This document shows, piece by piece, positions 26,711 through 36,097 of a stretch of DNA of 64,000 nucleotides; within the stretch, counting starts at the first letter, position 1; every line of letters begins with the position of its first letter. The notes beneath the pieces were generated by a model. That model was given only the letters and a program-made list of their open reading frames with translations. It did no database searches and had not been told where the DNA came from. The stretch is taken from assembly GCA_015492245.1 (NCBI GenBank), contig WGFM01000017.1:102693-166692 (forward strand), in the 5' to 3' direction. Made by a program: the position numbers and the translations under genes. Source of the stretch: Deltaproteobacteria bacterium. GTDB lineage: Bacteria; Desulfobacterota; GWC2-55-46; DRQE01.

Positions 26711-27571
26711 ATGGCAGAAAGAACCATAGGCATAATAGGCGGCAGTGGGCTTTACGAGGTGGAAGGGCTCGAGGATGTAAAAGAGGTGGAGGTTGAAACC
26801 CCCTTTGGCGCACCATCTGATGCCTACATTACCGGAAGGCTTGGTGATGCACGGCTTGTGTTTCTACCAAGACACGGCAGGGGCCACCGCATACCTCCCA
26901 CGGACATAAACTATCGTGCCAACATATATGGCATGAAAAAACTCGGGGTGGAGTGGATAATATCTGTGTCTGCCGTGGGAAGCATGAAAGAGGAGATAAG
27001 GCCCGGCCATGTTGTAATAGTAGACCAGTTCTTCGACAGGACAACGAAGAGGCATTCCACATTCTTCTCTTCCGGCATGGTGGGGCATGTGGAGTTTGCA
27101 GAGCCTGTATGTGGCGGGCTTTCGGCAACCCTCTACGAGGCAGCCCTGAAGGCAGGGGCCACGGTGCATCGTGGTGGCACATACATATGCATAGAGGGGC
27201 CCCAGTTTTCGACCAGGGCAGAGAGCCTCATCTACCGAAGCTGGGGAGTGGATGTTATAGGGATGACCAACATTCCAGAGGCAAAACTCGCCAGAGAGGC
27301 CGAGATATGCTACTCTACTGTGGCGCTCTCAACAGATTACGATTGCTGGCACGACACGGAAGAGAGTGTCTCTGTGGACATGATACTCGAAACCCTTAAG
27401 AAGAATGTATCCCTTGCAAAGGAAATCATAAAGAACGCCATACCTTCTATAACACATCCCAGGGAGTGCAGGTGTGCAGGGGCACTTGAATACGCCATAG
27501 TTACGGCAAGGGAAGCCATTCCTGAAGAGCTGAAAAAAGACCTTGCACCCATTGTAGGAAAATACCTTTAA
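26711..27571 (+). CDS. mtnP: S-methyl-5'-thioadenosine phosphorylase
   Basis: Cleaves methylthioadenosine with phosphate to adenine and methylthioribose-1-phosphate, recycling by-products of polyamine synthesis and radical SAM chemistry. The 286-residue protein has GIIGGSGLY, LPRHGRGHRIPP, INYRANIYGMK and ALSTDYDCWH. I use MAERTIGIIGG as the start; the track extends into the rlmN relic. A weak promoter may lie in the relic (TTGACC, 17 bases, TAAAAA). Confidence 0.93.
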   Translation: MAERTIGIIGGSGLYEVEGLEDVKEVEVETPFGAPSDAYITGRLGDARLVFLPRHGRGHRIPPTDINYRANIYGMKKLGVEWIISVSAVGSMKEEIRPGHVVIVDQFFDRTTKRHSTFFSSGMVGHVEFAEPVCGGLSATLYEAALKAGATVHRGGTYICIEGPQFSTRAESLIYRSWGVDVIGMTNIPEAKLAREAEICYSTVALSTDYDCWHDTEESVSVDMILETLKKNVSLAKEIIKNAIPSITHPRECRCAGALEYAIVTAREAIPEELKKDLAPIVGKYL

Positions 27572-27589
27572 AAGGAGCCAGGGAAGAAT

Positions 27590-28498
27590 ATGGATATAGT
27601 TGTTGTAGGCTCTGTTGCCTTCGATACGGTTGAGACCCCTTTTGGCAATGCCCACGAGGTTCTCGGAGGCAGTGCCACATACTTTTCCCTCTCGGCAAGT
27701 TTCTTCTCAAAGGTGGGAATGGTGGCAGTGGTTGGTCAGGACTTTCCGGATGAACACCTTGAGATGCTGGGGGAAAAGGGTATAGACACAGCTGGTGTGG
27801 AGAAAAAAACAGGGGAGACATTCCGCTGGAAGGGTAGATACGACTATGATCTCAACCAGGCGCATACCCTCGAGACCCACTTGAATGTATTCGAGCACTT
27901 CAACCCTGCCCTTCCAGACCCGTACAGAAAGGCCCCCTTTGTGTTTCTGGCCAACATAGACCCTGCCCTGCAACTGAAAGTGCTCGAACAGATAGAGGCA
28001 CCAAGGCTGGTGGCATGTGATACCATGAACTTCTGGATAGAGGGCAAGCCCTCTGAGTTGAGGGAAGTGCTCAAAAGGGTGGAACTCTTTGTGATAAACG
28101 AGGCAGAGGCAAGGGAATTTGCCGGGGAACCAGGCCTCGTAAAGGCTGCAAGGAAGATAATGGATTGCGGTCCGAGGATACTCATAATAAAACGGGGTGA
28201 ATACGGAGCCCTCATGTTCAACGGCTCTTCTGTATTCAGTGCACCTGCCTATCCACTGGAGGATGTGTTCGACCCGACAGGCGCAGGCGACAGCTTTGCA
28301 GGCGGGCTCATGGGCTATCTGGCATATACAAATGACCTGAGTGAGCAGAATATCAGAAAGGCCATAGTCATGGGCAGTGTTATGGCATCCTTCAATGTGG
28401 AGGACTTCAGCCTCAACCGCCTTTGCTCCATATCCTGCGACGACATAAGGGCTCGCTACACAGAGTTCAAACGATTGACCTACTTCGAGGATGTGTGA
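27590..28498 (+). CDS. PfkB-family carbohydrate/nucleoside kinase
   Basis: Ribokinase-fold kinase of 302 residues. The N-terminal GSVAFDTVETPFG and GGSATYFSLSASFF form the substrate site. The C-terminal DPTGAGDSFAGGLMGYLA contains the anion hole and catalytic Asp. It begins 18 bases after mtnP with an AAAAGGAGCC ribosome site. The substrate is unknown: adenosine, another nucleoside or a sugar are possible, and the mtnP neighbour makes a purine-salvage role reasonable. Confidence 0.87.
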   Translation: MDIVVVGSVAFDTVETPFGNAHEVLGGSATYFSLSASFFSKVGMVAVVGQDFPDEHLEMLGEKGIDTAGVEKKTGETFRWKGRYDYDLNQAHTLETHLNVFEHFNPALPDPYRKAPFVFLANIDPALQLKVLEQIEAPRLVACDTMNFWIEGKPSELREVLKRVELFVINEAEAREFAGEPGLVKAARKIMDCGPRILIIKRGEYGALMFNGSSVFSAPAYPLEDVFDPTGAGDSFAGGLMGYLAYTNDLSEQNIRKAIVMGSVMASFNVEDFSLNRLCSISCDDIRARYTEFKRLTYFEDV

Positions 28499-28524
28499 TA
28501 TAAAGTCTATTCAGGGTGTTTGAT

Positions 28525-29274
28525 ATGATGAGAAACATTTTTGTAGCCATGGTGGTCTCCCTCCTTCTGGTCTCCTGCGCCACCATGCCAGAGGAAAAGC
28601 GGAAAGAAACCGCTGACATACACTATCGAATGGGCTCAGTCTACTTTGCGGAAAGAAACTATACCCCTGCCCTGGAAGAACTGCTCAAGGCCGTAAAACT
28701 CTATCCCAACAACCCCGAATACCACAATCTTCTCGGGTTGATATATGGTGCCAAGAGGCTCTATGACGGTGCACAGACCCACTTCAGGCTTGCCATAAAG
28801 CTCAAGCCCGACTTTTCCGAGGCGCATACCAACCTGGGAGCCCTGCTACTCGAGTTGAATGAGTGGGACAGGGCCATACCACACTTTTACATAGCGGTAA
28901 AAAACCCTCTGTACAAAACCCCGGAGCTTGCCTACAACAACCTTGGATGGGCCTATTACAACAAGAAAGACTACAGCAAGGCGCTTGGGAGCCTCAAGAA
29001 GGCCATAGAGGCCAATCCCAGATACTTTATGGCCTACTATAATATGGGGCTTGCCTATGAGCGTCTCGGCAGGCTCGATGAGGCCGAAATCGCCCTGAAA
29101 AAGGCGCTGAACCTTTCCCCAGGGTTCGTGGATGGCTATTACAGCCTTGGCCATGTGCTCGTAAAGAAGAAGGACCGAAAAGGTGCGCTCGAGGCATTCC
29201 AGAAGGTGGTGGAGCTGGCCCCCCTGAGTGAGAAGGCAAAGAGTGCAAAGGAATACATGGAACTGATCAAATAA
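28525..29274 (+). CDS. TPR-repeat lipoprotein (PilF-like)
   Basis: Lipoprotein of 249 residues: signal MMRNIFVAMVVSLLLVSC ends in a lipobox cysteine. About five to six tetratricopeptide repeats follow (for example AYNNLGWAYYNKKDYSKALGSLKKAIEANP). Such proteins act as scaffolds, as in type IV pilus secretin assembly. No pilus genes lie nearby, so the partner is unknown. The track start is an upstream GTG; ATG at 28525 is more likely. Confidence 0.85.
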   Translation: MMRNIFVAMVVSLLLVSCATMPEEKRKETADIHYRMGSVYFAERNYTPALEELLKAVKLYPNNPEYHNLLGLIYGAKRLYDGAQTHFRLAIKLKPDFSEAHTNLGALLLELNEWDRAIPHFYIAVKNPLYKTPELAYNNLGWAYYNKKDYSKALGSLKKAIEANPRYFMAYYNMGLAYERLGRLDEAEIALKKALNLSPGFVDGYYSLGHVLVKKKDRKGALEAFQKVVELAPLSEKAKSAKEYMELIK

Positions 29275-29285
29275 GACGAGTAACC

Positions 29286-30028
29286 ATGGAGACACCTGGC
29301 GGATACCTTAAGAGAGAACGAGAGATGCGTGGCATCGCCCTTGAGGATGTGGCAGGGGCCATAAGGCTCTCTGCAAAACAACTTGAGGCCATCGAGGCAA
29401 ACGAGTACCACAAACTCCCCCATCCTGTATATGTAAAGGGCTTCATAAGGGCATACGCCAGATACCTGGGGCTCGATGAGAACGATGCGGTCCTGAGATT
29501 CGAGGCATACTGGCAGGACATCGATAAAGAAAGCCCCCTCATATTTGTGCCAGAAGAAGAATCTCTGCCTGCAGAAAGGGAAAGACCCCGAACACCCTAC
29601 ATGGTTGCGGCAGTATCCGCTGGGCTGGCTCTCTTTATTATAGCCATATACCTCATCCTGTCTTCCGGTGTGCCAGAAGAGAAGACAGGTAAACCCCATA
29701 AGCAGGTGTCTGCCATGAAGGATGCTACCTCTTCGCTGACAGAGCTGCCTCCACCTCCACCGAGCCCTGTGCCACTGGCCACAACACCCTATAGTCTGGA
29801 CATCCATGCTAAAGGCACCACCTGGATAAAGGCACAGATAGACGAGAAGGAGCCCTTCGAGGTGTTGCTCCGCGAAGGTGAGCATGTGCGCTGGAGGGCA
29901 AACAGGGTTTTTTTTTGATCATAGGAAATGCAGGTGGCGTGGACCTTGTGTTCAACGGCAGAAGGCTTGAAAGCCTGGGGGAAGTGGGAGAGGTGGTAAG
30001 ACTCAGGCTTCCAGAAGACAAGAATTGA
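29286..30028 (+). CDS. rodZ: RodZ-like HTH membrane protein, frame interrupted at a run of nine T
   Basis: RodZ links MreB to the cell-wall machinery. The first part has a helix-turn-helix domain (residues about 5-70), one membrane helix (about 98-120) and a Pro-rich linker. The periplasmic DUF4115 domain begins at YSLDIHAKGTTWIKA. The frame stops at NRVFF inside TTTTTTTTT (29908-29916). Adding one T restores LIIGNAGGVDLVFNGRRL...LPEDKN, the normal end of the domain, giving about 247 residues. Polymerase slippage, ribosomal -1 shift, a real mutation or a sequencing error are all possible. Confidence 0.82.
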
Positions 30029-30052
30029 ATAACCCATAAAAGGAGGACCACT

Positions 30053-30769
30053 GTGGAGACCATTATAAGATGCAGAAGATGTGGTAAGAAGATGGATTCC
30101 CGCCGTATAGACGACTACAAGGTGCAGTTCAGCTGCAGCTGTGGGTTTTCAGAATACAGGCCTGCTCCCTCTGCAACAAAGGCCATAAACCCCCATTACT
30201 CACAGGAAAGCCTGCTCAACCTCAAGTTCGACACCTCGGGGGAACTCTACTTCGAGGTCCAGAGGGCAGACCGTGAGAAGATGGAAATCATAACCCTCAA
30301 AGAAATCAGCATGCTCGCCTCATCCGATTATCCGCTGGACGAGGTCCTGAAGGATGTGTGTGAGAAGACCGCCAGAAGGCTCGGTGTGGACATATGCTCC
30401 ATATACCTCTGGGATGGCGAACAGATGGTCCTGAGGGCAACCTACGGGCTCTCACAAAAGGCCGTGGGAAAGGCAAAACTCAAGATAGGCGAGGGAATAA
30501 CAGGCACCGCCGTTAAGGAGAGAAGACCCATCCTGGTGCCGGATGTCTCACAGGACCCACGATATTGCTATTTCCCGGAGACCAAGGAGGAACAGTACAG
30601 GATAAAGACCATGTACTCCTACCCCATATTCTCAGAAGACGAACCCTTCGGTGTCCTCAATGCCCAGACCGTGTCCATAAAGGACTTCCAGGAAGACGAA
30701 CTGAACTTCATCTCCATAGTTGCCAACATGATACTCGGTGCTGTAAAGATGAGGGCAGAGAAGAAATAA
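30053..30769 (+). CDS. GAF-domain sensor protein with N-terminal zinc ribbon
   Basis: Protein of 238 residues. The first 35 residues contain two Cys pairs (CRRCGKKM and CSCGF), likely a zinc ribbon. A GAF domain follows at about residues 85-235 (LDEVLKDVCEKTARRLGVDICSIYLWDG, IGEGITGTAVKERRPILVPDV). No output domain is present, so it probably acts by binding a partner. It starts with GTG after AGGAGG. It is convergent with the glutamate-synthase operon. Confidence 0.85.
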   Translation: METIIRCRRCGKKMDSRRIDDYKVQFSCSCGFSEYRPAPSATKAINPHYSQESLLNLKFDTSGELYFEVQRADREKMEIITLKEISMLASSDYPLDEVLKDVCEKTARRLGVDICSIYLWDGEQMVLRATYGLSQKAVGKAKLKIGEGITGTAVKERRPILVPDVSQDPRYCYFPETKEEQYRIKTMYSYPIFSEDEPFGVLNAQTVSIKDFQEDELNFISIVANMILGAVKMRAEKK

Positions 30770-30917
30770 CCTGCCTCAAACACAATAACCACAAAAAGGG
30801 GGTGGCCTTAACCCTGAAAACCGGGGAGGGCCTTCTATGGCAGCCAGCCCCTTAACCTTTCTGAACCCGCATCATTAACCATGGAAAACCCGGTGGCAGG
30901 GGGCTACCTGTTGTGAA

Positions 30918-31655
30918 TCAATAGGCGTAGAGATTGCCGTAGGGTCTCATGGTTACGGGTATGAGCTTTATAAAGGGTTTCTTGATTACATCCTCGAGCT
31001 TAAGGCCAAGGTCATCACAGTATTCTTTGAGGAGTCTTTCCAGTTCCTTCATGTCCCCCTCATCGGGCTCCACTATTCCCACCTCTTTTCCACACCGTAT
31101 CTTTTCCACCTCTCCCCTCAGGAATATCCTTCCACCGTGCATGCCTGTGCCTATGTAGTCCCTTGCTATGGGGTTGCCGGACTCCTCGAGGTCGAGTACT
31201 ACGAGCACCCCGCCTGCCATGTATTCGCCGAGGAAGTCTCCTGCGGTCCCCCCGCAGATTATCACTGGCACCTGGCGTTTGTAGCCCTTCATGTGTATAC
31301 CAACGCGGTAGCCCACATCCCCGAGTATGTGGAGCCTTCCACCACGCATACCGTAGCCGAGCACATCTCCTGCGTGTCCATGGACCACCACCTTGCCACT
31401 GTTCATGGTGTTTCCTATGTTGTCCTGTGCGTTGCCCTTAACTATTATGGTTGGCCCATCCATGAATGCGGCAAGGTCGTTTCCGGGTACCCCTTCTATT
31501 ATTATCCTTACATCCTTTGCCCGCAGGCCATCGCCTATGTAGTACTGGCCGTTCACACCCTTAAGGAGTATCTCCTTTTCGCCCTTTGCGATAACATCCC
31601 TTATCATCTGGTTGAGCTCTCTGTAGTATATGCCCCTTGCATCTATCTCGTACAT
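30918..31655 (-). CDS. Glutamate synthase GXGXG-domain subunit (archaeal type)
   Basis: Stand-alone version of the C-terminal domain of glutamate synthase alpha subunit, 245 residues. It is a beta-helix of repeated GxxGxG units (GNAQDNIGNTMNSGKVVVHGHAGDVLGYGMRGG). In fused enzymes this domain holds the ammonia tunnel in shape. Here it is the last of three separate modules, 23 bases after the FMN domain gene. Confidence 0.9.
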   Translation of the reverse strand: MYEIDARGIYYRELNQMIRDVIAKGEKEILLKGVNGQYYIGDGLRAKDVRIIIEGVPGNDLAAFMDGPTIIVKGNAQDNIGNTMNSGKVVVHGHAGDVLGYGMRGGRLHILGDVGYRVGIHMKGYKRQVPVIICGGTAGDFLGEYMAGGVLVVLDLEESGNPIARDYIGTGMHGGRIFLRGEVEKIRCGKEVGIVEPDEGDMKELERLLKEYCDDLGLKLEDVIKKPFIKLIPVTMRPYGNLYAY

Positions 31656-31678
31656 AAGCCTTCTCCGGTAGTGCTTTT

Positions 31679-33187
31679 TTATCTTCCTGCGGGTTTTACC
31701 CCGAGTATATCCAGCGTGTGTACATCCAGTTCCACGGCCCGTAGCCTCTCGCGGCTACCCCTCAGGCTCTCTATGGCGTTGAGCCCAAGGGCCCCCAGTA
31801 TCTCCTTTAGCTCGTGGCTCCATGCGTGTATAAGGTTCATGAGCCTTTCTGCATAGACCTCTGGATCAAGCCTTACGGTAAGCTCCGGGCGCTGGGTGGT
31901 TATACCCCATGAGCAGTTTCCTGTGTAGCACTTACCACACACTGTGCAGCCCATGGTTATAAGGGCTGCCGTGCCTATGGCGACCGCATCTGCTCCAAGT
32001 GCTATGGCCTTTGCAGCATCTGCAGCACCCCTTATTCCGCCTGCAGCTATGATGGATGCCTGGTTCCTTATGCCTTCCTGGCGGAGCCTGTCATCCACCG
32101 CTGCTATGGCATACTCTATGGGTATACCCAGGTGGTCCCTTATGACGGTGGGTGCCGCACCTGTGCCCCCACGGAATCCATCAAGATAGACCATGTCTGC
32201 ACCTGCCCTCACAATACCAGAGGCTATGGCTGCCACATTGTGCACCGTGGCTATCTTGACAGAGACGGGTTTGTACCCCGTTGCCTCCTTTATGGCATAG
32301 ATGAGCTGGCGCAGGTCCTCTATGGAATATATGTCGTGCTGGGGTGCTGGTGAGAGTGCATCGGTCCCTATGGGTATCATGCGGGTCCTCGCCACCTCCT
32401 GGGGTATCTTCTCACCTGGCAGGTGTCCCCCTATTCCGGGTTTTGCGCCCTGGCCGATCTTTATCTCCACTGCCACGCCTGCGTTGAGGTAATCTGGATT
32501 CACTCCAAATCGGCCTGAAGCGACCTGCACAATAATATTGGATGTATAGGGCTTGAGGTCCTCATGTAGCCCGCCCTCGCCCGTGTTCATAAGTATTCCA
32601 CTCTCCTTTGCAGCCATGGCGAGCACCTTCTGGGCATTGAGGCTTATTGAACCATAGGACATGGGCGAGAATACAAAGGGTGCCTCAAGCCTTATCTGTG
32701 GTGGCAGTTTCTCCTTGAGCCTGGGCATACCATCGGGACCCACCCCTACCTCCACCTTATCCGGTTTTCTGCCCAGATAGGTCCGAAGCTCCATGGGCTC
32801 ACGCAGGGGATCTATAGAGGGGTTTGTAACCTGGCAGGCATCGAGCAACAGGTGATCAAATATTATGGGCTGCTCCCTGTCGCTACCCATGCCAGTAAGA
32901 GGCATACCACCGGTTTCTGCCTGCTTCTTTATATTCCTTATATGGTTGTAAGACCAGTACGCGTTGGGGCGAAACCTTGTGGGGTTGTCCCGTATCTCTA
33001 TGGCCTCAACGGGGCAGTAGTGGTAGCACCTCAGGCACTTAACACACCTTGCCGTGTCTATGAGCACCCTGTCTCCACCCCAGGAATAGACACCCCACCC
33101 ACAGTTCTGGATGCATCGCTTGCATCTTATGCACTTGTCCGTATCTATGGCTGCCAGAAACTCTGGTGGTGCAAGACTTTTGAACAT
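31679..33187 (-). CDS. gltB: Glutamate synthase FMN-domain subunit with N-terminal ferredoxin module
   Basis: Central catalytic module of glutamate synthase, 502 residues. The N-terminus has two [4Fe-4S] motifs (CIRCKRCIQNC and CVKCLRCYHYCP). The FMN-binding barrel has SPMSYGSISLNAQ, NTGEGG, QGAKPGIGGHLPG and GTDALSPAPQHDIYS. Cysteines in CTVCGKCYTGNC bind the 3Fe-4S or related cluster. The enzyme reductively transfers ammonia to 2-oxoglutarate. A strong AAGGAGGG site precedes it. Electrons probably come from ferredoxin or the HdrBC-like proteins upstream. Confidence 0.93.
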   Translation of the reverse strand: MFKSLAPPEFLAAIDTDKCIRCKRCIQNCGWGVYSWGGDRVLIDTARCVKCLRCYHYCPVEAIEIRDNPTRFRPNAYWSYNHIRNIKKQAETGGMPLTGMGSDREQPIIFDHLLLDACQVTNPSIDPLREPMELRTYLGRKPDKVEVGVGPDGMPRLKEKLPPQIRLEAPFVFSPMSYGSISLNAQKVLAMAAKESGILMNTGEGGLHEDLKPYTSNIIVQVASGRFGVNPDYLNAGVAVEIKIGQGAKPGIGGHLPGEKIPQEVARTRMIPIGTDALSPAPQHDIYSIEDLRQLIYAIKEATGYKPVSVKIATVHNVAAIASGIVRAGADMVYLDGFRGGTGAAPTVIRDHLGIPIEYAIAAVDDRLRQEGIRNQASIIAAGGIRGAADAAKAIALGADAVAIGTAALITMGCTVCGKCYTGNCSWGITTQRPELTVRLDPEVYAERLMNLIHAWSHELKEILGALGLNAIESLRGSRERLRAVELDVHTLDILGVKPAGR

Positions 33188-33299
33188 CTCTAAAATCCCT
33201 CCTTTATGCTTAAAGGGAGAGCGAATAGAAAGAATCCGCCTCTACCAAAATGTTCCAAATATTAGAGATAAGAGCCTGAAGATGCTGTCCCAGCGCAGT

Positions 33300-34376
33300 T
33301 TATGTTTCCAGTTCCACTATAACAGGCTCTCCAGCCCTTGGTGTCCATACCCTGTCAGGCTGGCTGCATATCTCCCTTATCGCTGACTCCTCGCTCGCCA
33401 TATAGACGATGTCGTCCTTCGTGGCTGCCACAAGGGGCCTCAACTTTATCCTGTCGTTTATCCCAACAAGCCCCCCGGAATGGCCAAAGAGTATGGAGAA
33501 TGGTCCGTTCAAGAGTGCACTTCCATATACAAGCCTGAGGGCTGTGTAGAGCTCTTTCTGTTCACCATCCAAGAGCTCTATATCCTTCCAGAAAGGTGCT
33601 GCAAGGGCTGTGCATGCGGTCTTTATATCGAGTCCGTGTCTTCTTATGAGAAGGTCGAGAAGATATGCGGCAACCTCTGTATCTGTAAGAAGGGTGAGCT
33701 TGTAGCCGAACATCTCGAGATAACGCTTGTTTATGCCGTAGGAGGAAATCTCTCCGTTATGCACTATGGACCAGTCAAGAAGGGTGAAGGGGTGTGCCCC
33801 GCCCCACCATCCAGGGGTGTTGGTGGGGAAACGGGTATGGCCTGTCCATATATAGCCCTCGTACTCTTCTATACGGTAAAACTCTGCAATGTCGCGTGGT
33901 TCACCCACACCCTTGAATGCACCCATGTTCTTGCCCGAGCTGAACACATAGGCCCCCTCTACCTCTGAGTTTATCTTCATGACTGTTCTTACGACAAAAT
34001 CGTCCTCGCTCAGGTCCCCGTAGAGCCTCTCTTTTTTCGGCCTTACAAAGTAACGCATAAGGTTCGGGGCTATGACTATGGCCCTTACAGGGGCTGTGGG
34101 TATCTCCTCCATCTTCTCTACAGTGTAGTTCTCTTTCATGTATTCTTCGGTCTCCCGCCGGCTCATGGGATCGTCGTACATAACATGGAAGGCGTAGAAG
34201 TCTGCAAAATCAGGGTATATGCCGTATGCGGCAAACCCTGCCCCCAGGCCGTTACCCCTGTCGTTCATAAGACACAGGGACCTCTTGATTTCTACACCGC
34301 TTATCCTCTGTCTTTTCTTACTTATAATGCCTGTAAGTCCACATCCAGAAATGTCTTTCGTAAAGTTGTAGCTCAT
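33300..34376 (-). CDS. Glutamate synthase class II glutamine amidotransferase subunit
   Basis: Class II amidotransferase of 358 residues that releases ammonia from glutamine. The nucleophile should be Cys12 in SGCGLTGI, so an 11-residue leader would have to be removed to expose it, as in other glutamate synthases. Other family features are GHTRFPTNTPGWWGGAHPF and HNGEISSYGINK. It overlaps hdrC by four bases, and a 112-base gap separates it from the FMN module. Confidence 0.9.
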   Translation of the reverse strand: MSYNFTKDISGCGLTGIISKKRQRISGVEIKRSLCLMNDRGNGLGAGFAAYGIYPDFADFYAFHVMYDDPMSRRETEEYMKENYTVEKMEEIPTAPVRAIVIAPNLMRYFVRPKKERLYGDLSEDDFVVRTVMKINSEVEGAYVFSSGKNMGAFKGVGEPRDIAEFYRIEEYEGYIWTGHTRFPTNTPGWWGGAHPFTLLDWSIVHNGEISSYGINKRYLEMFGYKLTLLTDTEVAAYLLDLLIRRHGLDIKTACTALAAPFWKDIELLDGEQKELYTALRLVYGSALLNGPFSILFGHSGGLVGINDRIKLRPLVAATKDDIVYMASEESAIREICSQPDRVWTPRAGEPVIVELET

Positions 34377-34840
34377 CTTTCTGCCTCACCACCTTTTTTC
34401 TCCTGTGCCTTGCGCTCCCTGTATATGGCAAGAAGCCTTAAGAACTCCTCTTTACCGGATGGCCTTGGCTCCGGCAGTCCCAGCCTCTTACGCTGTCCCA
34501 TGGCGGGCTCTCCAAGGCGGCCTGTCTTTATGAACATATCCCAGCCCCTTTTGACCTGTGCCGGGTGTATCCCCTTCTTGGTCGCAAGAAGCCTCATGGT
34601 TGTCATGGCGTTCTCGAACCCGTAGTGCTGGAAGCACAGCTCTAAACACTGGTGGCACTCGAGGCACTGCCATATGTGTTCGGAGTGGAGCCACCTTTCG
34701 AACCCTCCCTCAAGAATGTCCTTTATGACGGCCCTGGGGTCGTACCCCTCTATATACAGGCAGGATGGGCACACATTGTAACATGCACCACAGTCTGCAC
34801 ACTTCCTTAAAAGGTTGAAATCGAGATGCTCCTCTATCAT
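34373..34840 (-). CDS. HdrC-like iron-sulfur protein
   Basis: Protein of 155 residues with two [4Fe-4S] motifs, CADCGACYNVCP and CLECHQCLELC, as in heterodisulfide reductase subunit C. It passes electrons to the HdrB-like partner or from it. It overlaps hdrB by one base and the amidotransferase gene by four, indicating tight coupling. Confidence 0.88.
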   Translation of the reverse strand: MIEEHLDFNLLRKCADCGACYNVCPSCLYIEGYDPRAVIKDILEGGFERWLHSEHIWQCLECHQCLELCFQHYGFENAMTTMRLLATKKGIHPAQVKRGWDMFIKTGRLGEPAMGQRKRLGLPEPRPSGKEEFLRLLAIYRERKAQEKKGGEAER

Positions 34841-35787
34841 CAGATGAATGCCCCTTCCTCTTTTAGCTCCTCTTCAAGTCTCTTTTCTGTATCCCTTGCG
34901 GCATTAAGCCTCTCCCATTTTTCGAGAAATCCATCCACACTTATCCTGTGCTGACCGAGGCCCAGCTCCTCGGGGCTGCAGCCCATGGCAAGCCCCAGGA
35001 GGTCCGTAAAGTAGAGCACGGGTATACCGAAGGACTCGCCATCTTTCTCCATGAGGAACTGGTTGTTGTCGAACTGCAGGAAACAGGAGGGACAGCACAG
35101 AACCATCGCATCCACCCCGAGGGAGTTAAGCTCCCTCAACTTCACCCGTGCCATCTGCAGTGCTGTGGGGTGCTGGTCCACCCTGTCGAGCCCCTGCCCG
35201 CAGCAGGTGAGCTTTGTCATATAGTTGACACTCTCTCCACCGAGCCAGCCTATGAGGGCATCGAACTTTTTTGGCTCCAGAGGGTCATCGTTTTTCAGTG
35301 CATGGTATGGCCTCATCATGTGGCATCCATAGTGGATTGCGAACCTCATCCCCCTGAAGTCCCTCTTTGTCGCACCCTTTATCCTGAAGGCACCCACCTT
35401 GTCGTGGAAGAACGGCACCAGATGGTTCAGCCCTGCACTACCTGTAAAACGCCTGCCCACCTCCTTGAGCATGGAGTTTACCTCTTCTTTTTTGCGGTGG
35501 TCCACATGGAGCTCTCCCTTTATGGTTGCAAGGTTCGATATGCAACCTGTACAGGGGCTTACAAGGTCGAGGCCTTGCTCATCCACTATGGCAATGTTGC
35601 GTGCCCCTGTGAGAACCCAGAGCCCGTGGTCTATGTTGTTTATGAGGGACTTTTCCGGACAACATGTGAACCCATCACACTCTGTCCACGGTAGCCCCAT
35701 GCGCTCAAGCACCACCCTCACAGATTTTTCAATAAAAGGAAACCTTGCGGGTATCGTACAGCCCCAGAATACTGCAAACTCCTTCAT
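34840..35787 (-). CDS. HdrB-like CCG-domain protein
   Basis: Protein of 315 residues with two complete CCG domains: FWGC...CCPEKS...CTGC, and YGCHMMRP...CCGQG...CCPSC. These bind the noncubane [4Fe-4S] clusters that reduce disulfides in HdrB. Related proteins also serve in fumarate and sulfite pathways. No HdrA flavoprotein is present here. The start at MKEFAVFWGC has a good ribosome site (AGGAAGCG). Its place before glutamate synthase modules suggests linked electron flow, which is inference. Confidence 0.87.
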   Translation of the reverse strand: MKEFAVFWGCTIPARFPFIEKSVRVVLERMGLPWTECDGFTCCPEKSLINNIDHGLWVLTGARNIAIVDEQGLDLVSPCTGCISNLATIKGELHVDHRKKEEVNSMLKEVGRRFTGSAGLNHLVPFFHDKVGAFRIKGATKRDFRGMRFAIHYGCHMMRPYHALKNDDPLEPKKFDALIGWLGGESVNYMTKLTCCGQGLDRVDQHPTALQMARVKLRELNSLGVDAMVLCCPSCFLQFDNNQFLMEKDGESFGIPVLYFTDLLGLAMGCSPEELGLGQHRISVDGFLEKWERLNAARDTEKRLEEELKEEGAFI

Positions 35788-35883
35788 ATATCGCTTCCTC
35801 GTTTTATTGTTATAACAGATGCAGGGCACGGCCCCCCTGCCCGAAGCAAAAGGGACCGCAAATAGCGACTATAATCTTATGGT

Positions 35884-36072
35884 TTAGGCAGGCACGCAAG
35901 CGTCCACAGGACACACCTCTGCACACTTCGGTGTGTCGTAATACCCCTTACACTCAATACATTTCTCCGGGTCTATTATGTAGATCGGATCCCCCTCTGT
36001 TATAGCCTCCACCGGGCACTCGGGCTCGCATACCCCGCAGGCAACACAGTCTTCGGTAATCTTTAAAGCCAA
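35884..36072 (-). CDS. 2[4Fe-4S] ferredoxin
   Basis: Ferredoxin of 62 residues with CVACGVCEPECP and CIECKGYYDTPKCAEVCP. The longer spacing in the second motif (C-x2-C-x8-C-x3-C) is that of YfhL/Alvin-type ferredoxins. The start is TTG. It is the first gene of the minus-strand run with HdrB, HdrC and glutamate synthase, and could be their electron carrier. Confidence 0.93.
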   Translation of the reverse strand: MALKITEDCVACGVCEPECPVEAITEGDPIYIIDPEKCIECKGYYDTPKCAEVCPVDACVPA

Positions 36073-36097
36073 GGAATCTCACCACCTTTCTTCATAT

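Noticed and set aside
30770-30917. Terminator between the convergent GAF and glutamate synthase genes
   Set aside because: Several G and C runs are present but no stable stem followed by a T tract on either strand.
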